A DNA stretch of 64,000 bases from Psoroptes ovis. Taxonomy: Eukaryota > Arthropoda > Arachnida > Sarcoptiformes > Psoroptidae. Of the stretch, positions 1-11,679 are shown in pieces. Below the pieces are notes generated by a model, which was not told where the DNA came from, searched no databases, and was given only the letters and a program-made list of their open reading frames with translations. The stretch is from contig PQWQ01000025.1 in assembly GCA_002943765.1 (NCBI GenBank), positions 62,001 through 126,000 of the forward strand. Reading direction: 5' to 3'. The number at the start of each line of letters is the position of its first letter. Position 1 is the first letter of the stretch. The translations under genes and the position numbers were made by a program.

Positions 1-113
1 TTTAGTTTCAAAGCAGAGATATTTGCTGGCCTTGTTTACATTTTTGCTCAAAACGGCAAGCAGCAGCCAGGCTGCGATTTTCGATTTCAAAACAAATGTG
101 GAAAAGCAAGCAG

Positions 114-135
114 ACTGAGAGAGAGAGAGAGAGAG
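114..135. repeat. (GA)n microsatellite
   Basis: Run of alternating GA upstream of the HAAO start codon. Simple repeat; no function is claimed. Confidence 0.8.
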
Positions 136-337
136 CAATGTTCAATCGGTGATTGGCGGTGATGATTGTCGCAATCGATTAATCGATTGATTGAACGATG
201 CTGATAACGAATCGTGCCGTTTGATTTGATTCGATTTGTTTTGATTTTGAAGCTTTGAAATCGAATCATTTTTGTTGTGTTGCTCGATGGCAGTGCCATG
301 TTTACATGAGTAAATACACAGTAAACAAATCGAATCA

Positions 338-1860
338 ATGGAAATTAATCAGCTGAAATCGTCGAAGACGTCAAAGGCGCCCAAATTGATCAATGTTCAA
401 CGATGGATCGCCGAAAATTTGGCCAATTTTCGGCCACCAATTTGTAATAAAATGATGTATGGTTTTATGAGGGTATAACCCTTGAAGTTTTGCTAAAATT
501 TTAACCTTTTTTTCCGAAACCTTCAAGGCATGATGAACAGCTGAAAGTGTTTTTTGTCGGTGGCCCTAATCAACGTCAAGATTATCATGTTGAGCTTGGT
601 GAAGAGGTATGTGGCTTGAATTGCTTAATGATTAACCTTCACTGACCTAATCTGACCCTACCCTACTGAATCTGATGGGAATCAACTTGAGCTTTTTGAG
701 GTCATTTGCACTCGACGGCATCAGAGCTGATCATTGTAAAGCTATGAAGGCTATGGTGCCCACCGGGCGCCTGTCGAGTACAAGCGAAAATTTTTTCAAA
801 GGTTATAACCCTTTTATTTTTATTTTTCACAGTTCTTTTATCAAATTAAAGGTGATATGTGTTTGGAAACGATCGAAAAGGGTCGCAAACGATCAGTCGT
901 GATTCGAGAGGGTCATTGTTTTTTGCTTCCAGCACGGATACCGCATTCACCGCAACGATTCGCTGATACGATGGGTGAGTCACTCATATCAGAAACTGCG
1001 CAAAAGTAAGGTACTAACCTCATACGATCAAGGTATGGTAATTGAACGCCGCCGTGACCCCCAAGAATTGGATGGTCTTCGTTATTATGTCAATGATAAC
1101 CACATCGAAGATGGTATCCTTTATGAACGATTTTTTCATTGCCAACATTTAGGGACCCAGCTAGGCCCGATGATTGCGCAATACCTTAATTCCAACGAGT
1201 ACCGTACGGGACGACCTTCGGAAAGTGAGTACGGATCAGCTGATTAGAGATTAAATGACCATTGATTATCATTCACAGACTCACAGATCATCACGCCACC
1301 TTACGGCGATGACGTCGACACCGAACTTATGGAACCGCTGAACCTTGCCAAATGGCTGAATTATCATCAAGAAGAAATCCGAGAAATCGGTTACGCGAAG
1401 CTTTTCGGTCATCCGAACCAGAATCAAATGACCAGGGTTTACGTGTTTGGTGGCCAAAGTTCTGGCCACAATGCCACCGACGATTATGGCCACAGCTTGC
1501 GAAGCTTACTGCTCGATGACCATGAAGAGCTCGAAATGTTCTTATGGCAAATGGTAACCATTGTGACTTTGACTTGATCAAAATTTTAATTTTGGCAAAA
1601 TTTTCAAAGGTTGGTACCTCTAAAGTGCAGCTGATCACTGACAACAATGACGATAATCGTGGACAACCGAAATGTATAACCCTTGAGCATGATGATAGTC
1701 TGTTGATATCATCGTATGAATGGTAAGTTGAACCTAAACCCAAAGTTCAAAGGTTATTAATTACAATCACCCCTAAAGGGCTACATTACACCCGAGCGCC
1801 GGCAGCTACGCCCTGGTGGTGGCCATGCCACCGGGCCGTTTGAAGCGTTCGGCAGCCTGA
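338..1860 (+). CDS. HAAO: 3-hydroxyanthranilate 3,4-dioxygenase
   Basis: Cytosolic non-haem iron cupin enzyme of the kynurenine pathway. It opens the ring of 3-hydroxyanthranilate to give the precursor of quinolinate and NAD. Seven exons: 338-456, 528-606, 833-974, 1033-1224, 1279-1553, 1610-1722, 1779-1860. All introns are GT-AG and the frame is continuous, giving 333 aa (human about 286). The iron ligands of the family are visible: H60 and E66 in DYHVELGEE and H104 in PHSPQRF. Other family blocks are FVGGPN (50-54), ELDGLRYYV, LGTQL and YRTGRP. The extra length is an acidic/hydrophilic stretch before the C-terminal cupin strand (around VYVFGGQSSGHNATDD) and a longer tail ending RLKRSAA. The ATG at 338 is the first in frame and leads straight into the conserved N-terminal helix. 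Intron 2 (226 nt) is much longer than the others (54-71 nt) and holds a palindromic repeat. Identity is confident; exact splice sites are by eye. Confidence 0.93.
704..786 (+). mobile_element. piggyBac-like palindromic element in HAAO intron 2
   Basis: Left end GCACTCGACGGC and right end GGCGCCTGTCGAGTAC are near inverted repeats. The same ends and the inner GGCGCC recur near 19304, 32984, 39874 and 58424. It accounts for the unusual length of this intron. No TTAA duplication is left here, so the class is inferred from the relatives. Confidence 0.4.
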
Positions 1861-2124
1861 CCCCGGTACCTCGGCAAATCCGACCCCATTTCGACGCTAT
1901 TTCGACGGCCATTTTCGGAGCTATTTCCACTTCGAGACTCCGGTAATTCACACCGGGAACTCACGGGAATCATTACATCGCGGGACCATTCACAAATGAT
2001 GACTCGAAACGAACACCAAAATGACACGAATTTTGATTATTTATTCATTTATTCACAACGAATAAAAACTTTTTTTTTTCTCCAAAATTGACAAAATTCG
2101 AATTTCGAATGTAAATTTAATTAT

Positions 2125-2204
2125 TGGGTTGTCCCATAAGTTATTGCCGTTTTTTTTTAATATTTTTATTCGAAAAAACGGCCAGAACTTATGGGACAGT
2201 CCCA
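2125..2204. mobile_element. Mariner-like MITE, CCCATAAG hairpin class
   Basis: Arms TTGGGTTGTCCCATAAGTT and its complement, ending ACAGTCCCA. Inner arms are TTGCCG / CGGCCA around an A/T loop. An older copy: both ends are mutated from the TTAGG form. Confidence 0.8.
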
Positions 2205-2332
2205 TTGTTTTTTATTGTAGTAGAATTCCACCACGAATGAAAACTTTTTACCGAATGATGACGATAATTTGATTGTTTCAAAAAGTTGATTGACATTTTT
2301 TTTCTTTTCGTTTGTTTGATAATTAGACCGCT

Positions 2333-2460
2333 TTACCGGCTGCGTACGGGTTTTTCCGTTGTAACTTTTTTGCTGGCAATCTGCCAAGCCCGTGTCTGAA
2401 ACGGGCAATTTACTCTAATACAATGCAAGCAGTGACAGCTCTGATGGCAGTTTTTAAGAG
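2333..2460 (+). repeat. Hairpin-bearing dispersed repeat, copy 1
   Basis: Contains hairpin GCCCGT-7nt-ACGGGC at 2388-2406, preceded by CTGCCAA and followed by GCAAGCAGTGACAGCT and CTGATGGCAGTTTTTAA. The left part, CGGCTGCG..GGGTTTTTCCGTTG, aligns with copy 2 read in reverse. Family unknown. Confidence 0.55.
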
Positions 2461-2518
2461 AACGTTCCGACTGCTAAGCCGTAAAAAAATTAATACAAAG
2501 TTACATAATTGTGTTGTG

Positions 2519-2540
2519 TGTACACACACACACACACACA
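2519..2540. repeat. (CA)n microsatellite
   Basis: Short alternating CA tract with no other feature. Confidence 0.8.
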
Positions 2541-3048
2541 GTAATTACAAATGTACACAAATCGTGAAAATTTTTGTTGGCAAAAACTTTTGATTTAATT
2601 TACGCTTTTTTTGGTTGGTTGTATAATTTTTGGCCAATTTATTCATTGGCGTCTTCATTTCTACATCTGAAAGCCGGCCGAAAAATTTTAGTTACTGCCC
2701 GCTGAACGCCGGCGTTTTTACTATGTCGGCCTTGACAGTACAATAATAGGACGTAGTACTACGTCGCCGGCATTTTTCAATGAAGTTTTTTTAAGACGTA
2801 AAAATACGTCTTCCACCGTTTTGAACGCTGAATTTTTTCAGATTAATTTATTCATTTGACTTGTGAAAGTATTTAAGTAGTATACAATTATCAATAATCG
2901 ATCGATCGATGGATCGATTGAATTTTTTTTTTTTTTCGTTTTTCACACAAAATCAAATTTTAAAGCTAAGAAAAAATAACTTCGAACAAAAGTCCATAAA
3001 CATAATCAAAATTCAATAAAAAAGTCAATTTCTATTGACTAAAAAAAT

Positions 3049-3122
3049 GGTTGTCCGAAAAGTTTTGTCGGGTTTTCAATAGACTTTTCCATTGAAAATT
3101 GGCCAAAACTTTTCGGACAACC
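3049..3122. mobile_element. Mariner-like MITE, palindromic CCGAAAAG copy
   Basis: At 74 bp this is a short copy. Both arms carry the TTTTG..GGTTTTCAAT type of sequence, so it is close to a full hairpin and lacks the asymmetric core of most copies. It ends GGTT/AACC without the outer TTA. Confidence 0.7.
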
Positions 3123-3639
3123 ACAAGTCAATCGAATGTGATCGATGTGTGTTTTTTGGGTGAACACACTGTGATGCATTAATTTGGCTGAGGAAAAAGT
3201 TTTGGTGAGGAGGAGGAGAAGGAGGAGAAAAAGCCACAAATTTTTGGAGCCTTAGGGACCCTAGGGACCAAGAAGGAATTCACTGAATCGTTGAATCTTT
3301 GGTTGATTGAAATTTATGGCCTTAAACACCCGCCAATACACACAGACGGACGAATATAAATCTCAATTTACAGGTAAATTTATGGCCGCCATTTCGTCGA
3401 TTTACTGGTGGTCACATTGGGGTAAACCATTTTTGACCATTTGGTGAATTATGCCATTTTTCAATGGGCCATTCATTGTGTACAGGACGCTATAAGTCGA
3501 TTGTGGTCAAATCGAAGCCCGAAATTCGTAATGATAATTGATTGGTTTTGGGCTATTTCTCGAAGGTTCCGCAGACATTAATTTTGATTTTTTTTCGAAT
3601 TTTTTTCCGAGATTGATTCAGGGCCTGCGGTCCGTCGTT

Positions 3640-3730
3640 TCTGTAAATTTTCCCAGAAAAGTTTCCGAAAGTTCCCAGAAAATTGCCGAGAAAATTTCCC
3701 CGAGAAATTTCCTCGGCAATTTTCACAGTC
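3640..3730. repeat. AAATTTTCCC-type degenerate repeat cluster
   Basis: Several close copies of GAAAATTTCCC / GGGAAATTTTC-like words, for example AGAAATTTCCTCGG. Similar clusters occur at 7335, 11680, 13440, 16590, 18880, 27740, 28130, 28670, 28900, 31975 and 43010. Confidence 0.5.
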
Positions 3731-4281
3731 ATTAATTTTGATTAATTAACATTTTGGCTGCTGCTTGTGCCAGTCAATTGAAAGAATGGCCGAATGAAAA
3801 TGTGTTAATTAAGTATCATTCGAATGACATTTAATTACAGTAATTAATTGACTAATTAACGAATTCTACGAACGTTTCATTCGAAATTGAAAATTTCGTT
3901 CGAATTTCGAATCTTGAAAAAAATGAATTCTTGGAGCCATTCATAAATATCGGATGACAATAATATCCGAAATAAATTCATTTCCATTTTTTTCGGGAAA
4001 TCGTTTCCGAAATCTATTATTTCTCTCAACAAATGACAAATGTGACAAATGTGAAAAAATTTGACAAATTCGTACCTTGAGGGTACATTCAAGGCCTATA
4101 CTGGCTGAATTCGGTAATGAACCAACGAACGAATCTAACGAATTGCGTAATAATTCATCCGTTTGTTAGTTGTCATCGAACCCGAATAATTCATAATGTT
4201 CAGCAGTCATCATTACGGAACGGAATCAGTGAAAAATTAATGGAATAAATTTGCCTCGAGGGCTATTTCTTCTCGAATATA

Positions 4282-4361
4282 TTAGGTTGTCCCATAAGTT
4301 TTTGGCGTTTTTTAAATTTTTTTTCATTCTAAAAACCGCAAGAACTTATGGGACAACCTAA
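4282..4361. mobile_element. Mariner-like MITE, CCCATAAG hairpin class
   Basis: TTAGGTTGTCCCATAAGTT to its exact complement, with a TA target duplication on both sides (4280-4281 and 4362-4363). One of the cleanest copies. It has GGCG instead of GCCG in the left inner arm. Confidence 0.9.
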
Positions 4362-4940
4362 TAATTAAATGTAGAATCTCGAAAATGGAACATTCGAGAA
4401 TTATTGATGCGGATTGATTTTGCTGAACATGATGCAAATGTTGTGATATATGGATGATGATTGGATGGATCCTGTTCACATATATCATTACACCATCATC
4501 ATCATCGATGAATGGTACTTCAATTAATTTTGAAAATGTTCATTAATAATTCAATTATTGAATACTTTAGCCATCTCATTCATAAATCACATTTGTAAAG
4601 GATGTATAGCCCTCTGTAGAATGTATAGCCTTGTATCGATGCTTTGTGAGGCCGAATGTGATGTTCAATCGATTGGCTATTAACCTCTGTGATGCTTTCA
4701 ATTAACCTTCGAAGAACCTTCAGATAACCTTCAGAAATTAATCTTGGTTTTTTAATGGATGAATGGCGCCCAATTTTATCCAATAAAATTTGAAATCTAT
4801 AATTGGCTATAGGTTTATAGGTTCACATTGAATTGTTAACCTTTTTTTTAATTATCGATTTTGATTAACCTTCGAATAAGCCTTTGATTACTAATTCATA
4901 TTGATCAAATTTTGCTCAATTTTCACCGCTTAACAGTCGG

Positions 4941-5072
4941 GAGATTTTTTTAAAAACCGCCATCAGAGCGGTCATTAACTTGAACAGACAATGAGCTATG
5001 CCCGAGTGAGAGCCGGGCTTGGCAGTTTGCATGCAAAAAATAAGCAACGTAAAAACTCGTCACCGACTAGTT
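4941..5072 (-). repeat. Hairpin-bearing dispersed repeat, copy 2
   Basis: Read on the minus strand it gives CGGTGACGAGTTTTTACGTTG, then CTGCCAA, the hairpin (plus-strand 5000-5018), then CTCTGATGGCGGTTTTTAAA. This is the longest match to copy 1, and the two set the family outline at about 130 bp. Confidence 0.55.
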
Positions 5073-5279
5073 AATGGGTCGATTTTTAATTTTCGCATCA
5101 AAGATTACAGTTTACAAATTTTTTCATATTTCACACATGATTTGATTCCAAGTTTTGATTCGAGCAAAAAAAATTTCCATAGAAAATCAATGAACCGTCA
5201 AACGAGAAAGTTTCCAATCAATTTTCATAATTAATTTTTTCCAAGGAAGTTTTCTAGGGTCCCGATATTTGATTCAAGG

Positions 5280-5297
5280 CTCTCTCTCTCTCTCTCA
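5280..5297. repeat. (TC)n microsatellite
   Basis: Short alternating TC run. Confidence 0.8.
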
Positions 5298-5499
5298 GGT
5301 GAAATAAAACTTCGAATAAAGGACCCTAACAAATGAATCCTTTGATACATTTATGGGTATGATAATTAATGTTTGTTAACCTTCTTTTTTTTCCCTTGTT
5401 GAAAATAAACTAAATTAACCCTTTTTTTTTGTTATTAACCTTTTTTATTCATGGTTAACCTTCGAATATTTTAACCCTTTGATAATTAAAAATTTTGAA

Positions 5500-5582
5500 A
5501 AAATCAACAGCTGAGCTGCTACCATTCCCTCTGTTTCTATTGAAAATGCCCGAGTCAGAGACGGGTTGAGCATGATTCGAGC
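5500..5582 (-). repeat. Hairpin-bearing dispersed repeat, copy 3
   Basis: Hairpin at 5548-5566. On the minus strand GCTCAACCCGTCTCTGACTC leads to an AGCAGCTCAGCTG block in place of GTGACAGCT. Truncated or strongly diverged on its 5' side. Confidence 0.45.
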
Positions 5583-5627
5583 TATAAATTAAATTTTGAA
5601 AAATTGGATAAATTATGAAAATTTTCG

Positions 5628-5644
5628 CCAACAGATGGCGCCAC
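5628..5644 (+). promoter_or_regulatory. CTCF-like motif (candidate insulator site)
   Basis: CCAACAGATGGCGCCAC matches the known animal CTCF core (AGATGGCGC). It is G+C rich in a very AT-rich stretch, and near-identical words recur at 13943, 33841, 37862, 39964, 58430 and 58629. Binding is inferred only. Confidence 0.3.
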
Positions 5645-5904
5645 TTGTCATCTGACGAAAAAATTTGCCAAAAAATTTTGTTTCGAAAAACCAAAATAAA
5701 CAGTTTTCACTCTTTTATTTTTCAAATTCATTTAAAAGGCTTTCGCCATATAAGCCTTGGATACAACGATTGGCGATTGCGTATGACTGTTTCTCGGCGA
5801 TGGAAAGTACCAACAAAAAAAAAATCCAAAATGGACGAAACAAACGTTTTGGATGTTGCGCGATTCATCGATGTGTTTTTTTTGGAACCATTTTTTTTCT
5901 TCTT

Positions 5905-5989
5905 TTAGATTGTCCGAAAAGTTTTGTCCAATTTTCATGAACAATTCTCAATTGATTAAAAAGAATGAACTTTTCGGACAACCACCTAA
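5905..5989 (-). mobile_element. Mariner-like MITE, asymmetric core
   Basis: Left end TTAGATTGTCCG, right end ACCACCTAA with a 3-bp interruption. The core reads TTTTGTCCAATTTTCATGAAC towards AAGAATGAAC. It creates part of the spurious ORFs seen here. Confidence 0.8.
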
Positions 5990-6495
5990 TATATTTGTGA
6001 AATTAAAAAAATACAAAATGAGTTTTTTTTTTTCGCCAACCGAACCGAAAAACAACAACAATAACGAATTCACCAGTGAAGAGATTCATTTCGGAAGATT
6101 CTCACACACAAAACATTCAAAGAGTGTGGAATGGTTTCAACGAATGAATTTGAATTCAATCTTGGAATTCAAAAACATCATCGATGGCCGAACCAACAGC
6201 AACCAGCCAGCACGGAGCTGCGAGCCTCAAACACTCCAATCGTTTATTCGTGTTTTTTTTGTGTTTCACCAAGAAAGTTCCCAGCAATTTTTCCGTAAAT
6301 TTTGCAGTTTTTTTCCCGGAAAATTTCTCAAAATATTCAAAGGGTTCAAAGGGTCTAAAAAATGGTGGAAACACCCCCTCTTTCATATGAATCAAAGGTA
6401 AGTTTTTTTTGATGTTTTTTGACTGTTTTTTTCGATTTTTCATAAAATTTTGAAATTTTAAAAGATTATGACCTTTTGAATTTTGACCGTTGATC

Positions 6496-6515
6496 ATCAT
6501 GATGATGATGATGAT
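6496..6515. repeat. (ATG)n microsatellite
   Basis: GATGATGAT run; simple repeat. Confidence 0.7.
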
Positions 6516-6935
6516 TATCGAATAGTCTCAAATGGCAAATGGTCTCCGAATTTTGAAATTTGAAATCATACACACAGAAAAAACCATCTGTCATTTGCCC
6601 TGGAGGACATTTGGGGAAATTTTTCGGCAAACAAATTTTACGAAACGAAAAAAAAAATTTCCGTAAAGTTTCTCAGAGGTTTTAACCTTTTGAAAAAAAA
6701 GAAGGTCAAATATCCTGTGTTTTGGGGCTGCTTGAACATTTGTTGTTGCGTGGTGTGAATTTCGAATTTTTCAAACCAAAGTTTTCTGAATGAAATCTGT
6801 GAATCCATAGACAGCCACAATGAATCATTTTGAATCATCATTTCGAACAATCATTTGATCATTGTACCCAGAGATACAGACACACGATTACACAAGCAGC
6901 AGCAGATAACTACGTGTGTAATAATTGATTGTATA

Positions 6936-7019
6936 TTAGGTTGTCCGAAAAGTTCATTCGGCTTAATCGTATAAAGTTGTTCCTTGAAAATTAGCCAAAA
7001 CTTTTCGGACAGCCTCTAA
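6936..7019 (+). mobile_element. Mariner-like MITE, asymmetric core
   Basis: TTAGG left end; the right end CAGCCTCTAA carries a 2-bp insertion. The core GTTCATTCGGCTTAATCG is intact and a TA precedes the left end. Confidence 0.85.
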
Positions 7020-7099
7020 TACCAATGTATCAGCAATGTAACCATTGCTGTATGTCATTGTTCATTGTGTGTGCTTGTTTGTGTGTATGTATGTATGTA

Positions 7100-7187
7100 T
7101 TAGGAGGTTGTCCCATAAGTTCTTGCCGTTTTACAAATGAAAAAAAAAATTTAAAAAACGGCAAAAACTTATGGGACAACCTTCTAA
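7100..7187. mobile_element. Mariner-like MITE, CCCATAAG hairpin class
   Basis: Both ends carry a matching 3-bp extension (TTAGGAGG / CCTTCTAA), so the palindrome is still closed although longer (88 bp). Inner arms TTGCCG/CGGCAA. Confidence 0.85.
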
Positions 7188-7334
7188 TATAAGGCTTACA
7201 AATTAAATTTTAATTGAAATTTTTTCAATTTTCGGGAAATTTGTCGCCATTAAAATAGGTTTCCATGACAATATTTTTCTCAGTGAAATTTTTGGCGAAT
7301 TTCTGATCGAATGATTGAATCAGCAGACCAGCAA

Positions 7335-7515
7335 TCGAATGTGATTCGAGAAATTTTTCGGAAAAAAAATTTGGGAAATTTTCCCAAAAATTTTCCAAAA
7401 AATTTCTGGAAAATTTACAGAAATTTTCCGGAAAGTTTTCTCAAAATTTACAGAAATTTTCCGGAAAGTTTTCTCAAAATTTACAGAAATTTTCCGCAGA
7501 AATTTTCCCATAAAC
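7335..7515. repeat. 33-bp tandem repeat in AAATTTTCC-type cluster
   Basis: A unit built of ACAGAAATTTTCCGG followed by AAAGTTTTCTCAAAATTT repeats about 2.5 times at 7417-7500, flanked by looser GAAATTTTCCC words. It creates a repetitive ORF (KIYRNFPESFL) that I do not take as a gene. Confidence 0.7.
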
Positions 7516-7783
7516 TTTCTCGTGTACATTTGACTTTCCAATTTTTGCTTCTCACTGATCACTTGAACAGATTGTAACAGCTGTTTTTTGAGGTTCGGTG
7601 TCTGTGTTTGTTTCTGTCATTGAAAAAAAAACAGAAATTGGATCAAATCAACAAAAGATCATTTTGGGCAAATCATTTTCACAAATTGTGTACCTTTTGC
7701 TGATGATTAAAATTGTACGTTTATACGTATTTTAAGTGTAAGTATTACAACAATAATAATCATTGATAATTATCAAATTTGTA

Positions 7784-7864
7784 TAAGGTTGTCCGAAAAG
7801 TTCATTCTGCTTAATCAATAGAGTTGCATATTGAAAAGTGGCCAAAACTTTTCGGACAACCTAA
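7784..7864 (+). mobile_element. Mariner-like MITE, asymmetric core
   Basis: Left end TAAGGTTGTCCG, right end CAACCTAA. The core GTTCATTCTGCTTAATC differs from the common type by one base. Confidence 0.85.
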
Positions 7865-7924
7865 TACTTATACACACATTTTCAAGTTCAATGTGTTGTT
7901 CAGCTTAGCCAAATGTGTTTTTCA

Positions 7925-8012
7925 TATTTCGCCATCTCAGCTGTCACTCGGTACTTTGGACAAGCCAAAAACACCCGAATCACAGCCGGGATGAGCAAAT
8001 AAGAGCTCAAAT
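7925..8012 (-). repeat. Hairpin-bearing dispersed repeat, copy 4
   Basis: Hairpin at 7973-7990. The minus strand reads TTGCTCATCCCGGCTGTGAT, then GAGTGACAGCTGAGATGGCG, matching copies 1 and 8 around the GTGACAGCT box. Confidence 0.5.
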
Positions 8013-8149
8013 CTTGTAAAGTAGCTGAATCAGTTCACAAAATACGAAAAAAAAAACTTCTTAAATCATTTCATCCAAAGCAGCTGGCGTAGTTTTTCAT
8101 GATTTCCAAAATATCAGTTGTTATCAATTCAATTCACAAAGATTATATT

Positions 8150-8233
8150 GTAGGTTGTCCGAAAAATTCATTCCGTTTAATCAATCGAGAATTGTTCATG
8201 AAAATCGGCCAAAACTTCCCGGACAACATCTAA
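8150..8233 (+). mobile_element. Mariner-like MITE, asymmetric core
   Basis: CCGAAAAATTC on the left and CTTCCCGGACAACATCTAA on the right show decay of both termini; the core GTTTAATCAATCGAG is readable. Confidence 0.75.
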
Positions 8234-8415
8234 TACATAATGCATTATTTTCTCGCTTTTCTCGCAAAGGTCTTTGAATTTTTAAATCGTCGTTTGCTGG
8301 CTGCTGTTGCTGCTGGCTGATGTGGTCTCTTTTCATTCATTTCATCCAATCATTCATCGTGATTCATTCAAATATTCAAACGAACATTTTTTTTTTTGTT
8401 ATGTGAAATTTCACA

Positions 8416-8498
8416 TTAGGTTGTCCGAAAAGTTCTGGCTGATTTTCATTGAGCAACACTATTGTGATTAAACGGAATGAACTTTTCGGACAACCTAA
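8416..8498 (-). mobile_element. Mariner-like MITE, asymmetric core
   Basis: Intact TTAGG and CCTAA ends. The core reads TTCTGGCTGATTTTCATTGAG to TGATTAAACGGAATGAAC. Confidence 0.88.
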
Positions 8499-8811
8499 AT
8501 ATTTGTTCGAAACAATAGTCATTGAGAGCAGGAAAGGAGACGCGTGCTGACACGTGCTAGAGCCGTTTCGTATACGTTGTAATACGTAGTTTTCATTATG
8601 ACAAATCCATTGAAAATATTTTCTTTGGTTCATTCGTACGTTCGTTTGGCTCAAAGCTCAGCAATAATCATAAATAATTGAATTGAATAGATTTCTGGGT
8701 TCGTGAACCCGAATAGAACAAAGCCTCGAACAGGGGTCCACACAGGCCATATGGTCTCATCATCATCTGTTCTTGAAAAAAAAATAACCAAAAGTTCAAT
8801 TCATTAATATA

Positions 8812-8893
8812 TTAGGTTGTCCCATAAGTTCTTGCCGTTTTTCAAATGAAAAAAAAAGTTTAAAAAACGGAAAGAAGTTATGGGACAACCTAA
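8812..8893. mobile_element. Mariner-like MITE, CCCATAAG hairpin class
   Basis: TA on both sides and TTAGG/CCTAA ends. Inner arms TTGCCG and CGGAAA; the right arm has AAGTTATGGG in full. Confidence 0.88.
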
Positions 8894-8904
8894 TATTTGT
8901 ATTA

Positions 8905-8984
8905 TGGGTTGTCCGATAAGTTTTTGCTGGTTTTATCGTAGAAAATCATTAGTGAAAACGGCAAGAACTTATCGGACAACCTGA
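8905..8984. mobile_element. Mariner-like MITE, CCGATAAG hairpin variant
   Basis: Lies only 11 bp after the previous hairpin. Ends GGGTTGTCCGATAAGTT and AACTTATCGGACAACCTGA, a form between the CCCATAAG and CCGAAAAG classes. Confidence 0.82.
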
Positions 8985-9306
8985 TACAATTGAAAAATCA
9001 GAAAAAAAATCTATGAATGAATGAATGAATGAAACCATACTTCCTTTGCAAACTGATTATGTGACGAGACTTTATGGACAAGAGAGGGGACCATAGGGGG
9101 ACCGAAAGCAGCACGTACCAGATTTTTGGATGAATGTGAATATGTGAATGAATGAATGGACCCCGAAAAGGACCCAGAAAATTCAAAAACACGCGTTTTC
9201 GCACGTATTTCCTTCGTATTTCGGCCCAAATTTCCTAAAATTTAAGCTCGTAGATTCGATTTCATTCATCGAAAATCGAGGGAAATTTCATTCATTCATT
9301 GAATTA

Positions 9307-9386
9307 TTTGGTTGTCCGATAAGTTTTTGCCGTTTTTAAACTTTTTTTTTTATACAAAAACAGCAAGAACTTATTGGACAACCTAA
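9307..9386. mobile_element. Mariner-like MITE, CCGATAAG hairpin variant
   Basis: Left TTTGGTTGTCCGATAAG, right CTTATTGGACAACCTAA. The CCGATAAG word links it with the copy at 8905. Confidence 0.82.
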
Positions 9387-11679
9387 TACTTTTCTGATCC
9401 AAAAATGACGGGCGTGTCATTTGAATATCGTTAATATTCATGTGTCATTTGGGTCGTCGGTTGTCGAACAATCGACAAATGTTCACGGATGTTTGACATT
9501 TTTGGTCCATGTTTCCATTCTTTGGTTAATTCGACCATTGATGCACGGTATTTACGGATTTTTTTGGCCAACAATCGAACAAATGATCTTTCCAATGGGA
9601 ACGGAAATACATTGTTTTACGGTTACGAAATTTGAAATTTTGAAATTTCCACTGAGGGGGTCATACCTTGTCATGTTATGAAGGCTATACTTCGATTTCG
9701 TATGGATTTCGAATTTTTTTCGGCTGGAAATCCGCATCAAGGCCCATCAAAGGACCTTAGAGCTTCATCGAAGCTTCTTCGTGTGATGATCTGAGCTGGT
9801 TTTTGACAGGTCTAAACCTTAAAAGTTGTGACTTTTTGCCCCCTCTATGGCCCAAGGCAAAGATCCATGAATTTCTTTTGTTTTCGAAAACAAAAGAAAC
9901 CAAACGGAAACGTTCGAAATCCGTCAAAACGCATGTTCCAAATTCGAAAAAAGGTAGTGGCACTTGCGATAGTTACGATTCTATTTTTCTGGTGAATAAA
10001 TAATAATCACAAAAGATGCTAATATGGCTCCTTTCTTTTTCGGGCTCTTTTTGTAATGAAAACGAAAAAAACGCACCTGGTCGATTGAATAATTCATTTT
10101 TTCAATGAATGAAATTTTTCATTTTTTCGACGCGTGTACCAAAAATTTTTTTTTGTTTTGGAACCCTTCTTCTATTGATTACTGCCACTACCTTTTCGAA
10201 GAGGAATAAATTGATAATTTGTGGTAGCAGTTCTGTGAATAGATAGAGATTCGAATTTTGCTCCATAAAATTTGTTCCAGGAACTATTACAACCAAAAAA
10301 ATGATGCTAGCAATTTTCATTCCATTCTTTGGTTTTTTTCTTCATAAAAACATACCACTACTTTCGTTACCAAAATAGATACCGTCAGGAAGGGTTCTTT
10401 TATTCCTGTCTCTCTGCCTACTTCATTTGTTTGCTTCTTCCTTTTTTTCGCCATTAACGACACTCCTCTTTTTTCGAATCAATTCGAATGTCCTTTGTTC
10501 TTGCTGATTCGATCGGGTGGTATATAAAACACCAAAAAAAAAGGAAATCGAACCATTTTATTCAGTTCTTTTGCTCTTCGAATGTGTATGATTCTCGTTC
10601 TATTTTGGAACATCAATTGATGCTTCGAAAATCGAATGTTTTTTTTGTGTTTTGTTTGTGTCTGAGCATAGAATTCGATTCGGGTTCGGCTCAGTGTTTT
10701 GGGCCCGAATTTAACCAGAATTTCACCAGCAAAATTTCAAGTAATACGCACACACATCCAAAGCATCTTTGGCCACACACACACGACCACGGCGACGACG
10801 ACGAATCATCATCGAACCAGAGAATACCTTTTTCGTAAATTATTTACCTTCAAGAAAATTTCAAGAAATTATTCGAAACTCGCTTCAAGAAAATGTAAGA
10901 ATTTCTATTACAATCGTCTTCATCAAAATTCAATCAATCGTCGACGAATTTTTCAATGAATTCAATGAATCTATTGAAAAATATCGAATATCAATCCGTA
11001 TTAAATCAATCGATCACTCAATAAAAAATTCCATCATATCGATTGATTTGTGAATCAATTATTGTCATTTCGATTCTATCACTGAGGTAATCATCCTTTG
11101 GAAAAAAATTTATGGAAAATAATTTTGTTTTTTCCGAAATTTTTTCGGAAATCAATCATCGAATGAACGATTAACATCATCAATCTCAAAGGTCTGTGCC
11201 TTTAAATTTTTGCTCATATTTTTGCTTGTTTGTCCCTTGCTAAGCTGTCCCTGCACCACTGTACCACCACACAGCATTGGTCCAACACCAAAATAGTCTT
11301 TGAACCCTTAACCTTTGAATCAATCAACTTTTCAATTCGAAAAAAGAATTCGAATTCAACACGAACAAAAGAAGAGCCGATACTCTCCGTGTTCACTGTT
11401 TGCCTGAATGTAATTATTTCAATTTAAAAAAAAAAGAAAACGAAAAAAAAAAATTCAAATTCTTTATATGAAATTGATAAAAAAAAACTTATGAAATTGA
11501 AATTGAAATTAAAATGAAGAGAAAATTTTTTTCAAATTTTCCCTGAATAAATTGAAAATTCATAAGGCACGCGGTGAATGCCAAGAGTTGATGGCTGTAT
11601 TCAATCATCGATTTATTAACCTTCAAACAATTTTCCTCGAAAACTTTTCGGTTAACCTTCAAACCTCCAAAAAACGGTG

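Noticed and set aside
5853..6401. 182-codon plus-strand ORF
   Set aside because: It is built from a MITE and AT-rich repeat sequence, starts inside other noise, and shows no domain or codon bias.
7311..7577. 88-codon ORF with KIYRNFPESFL repeats
   Set aside because: A direct product of the 33-bp AT-rich tandem repeat; the opposite strand is open for the same reason.
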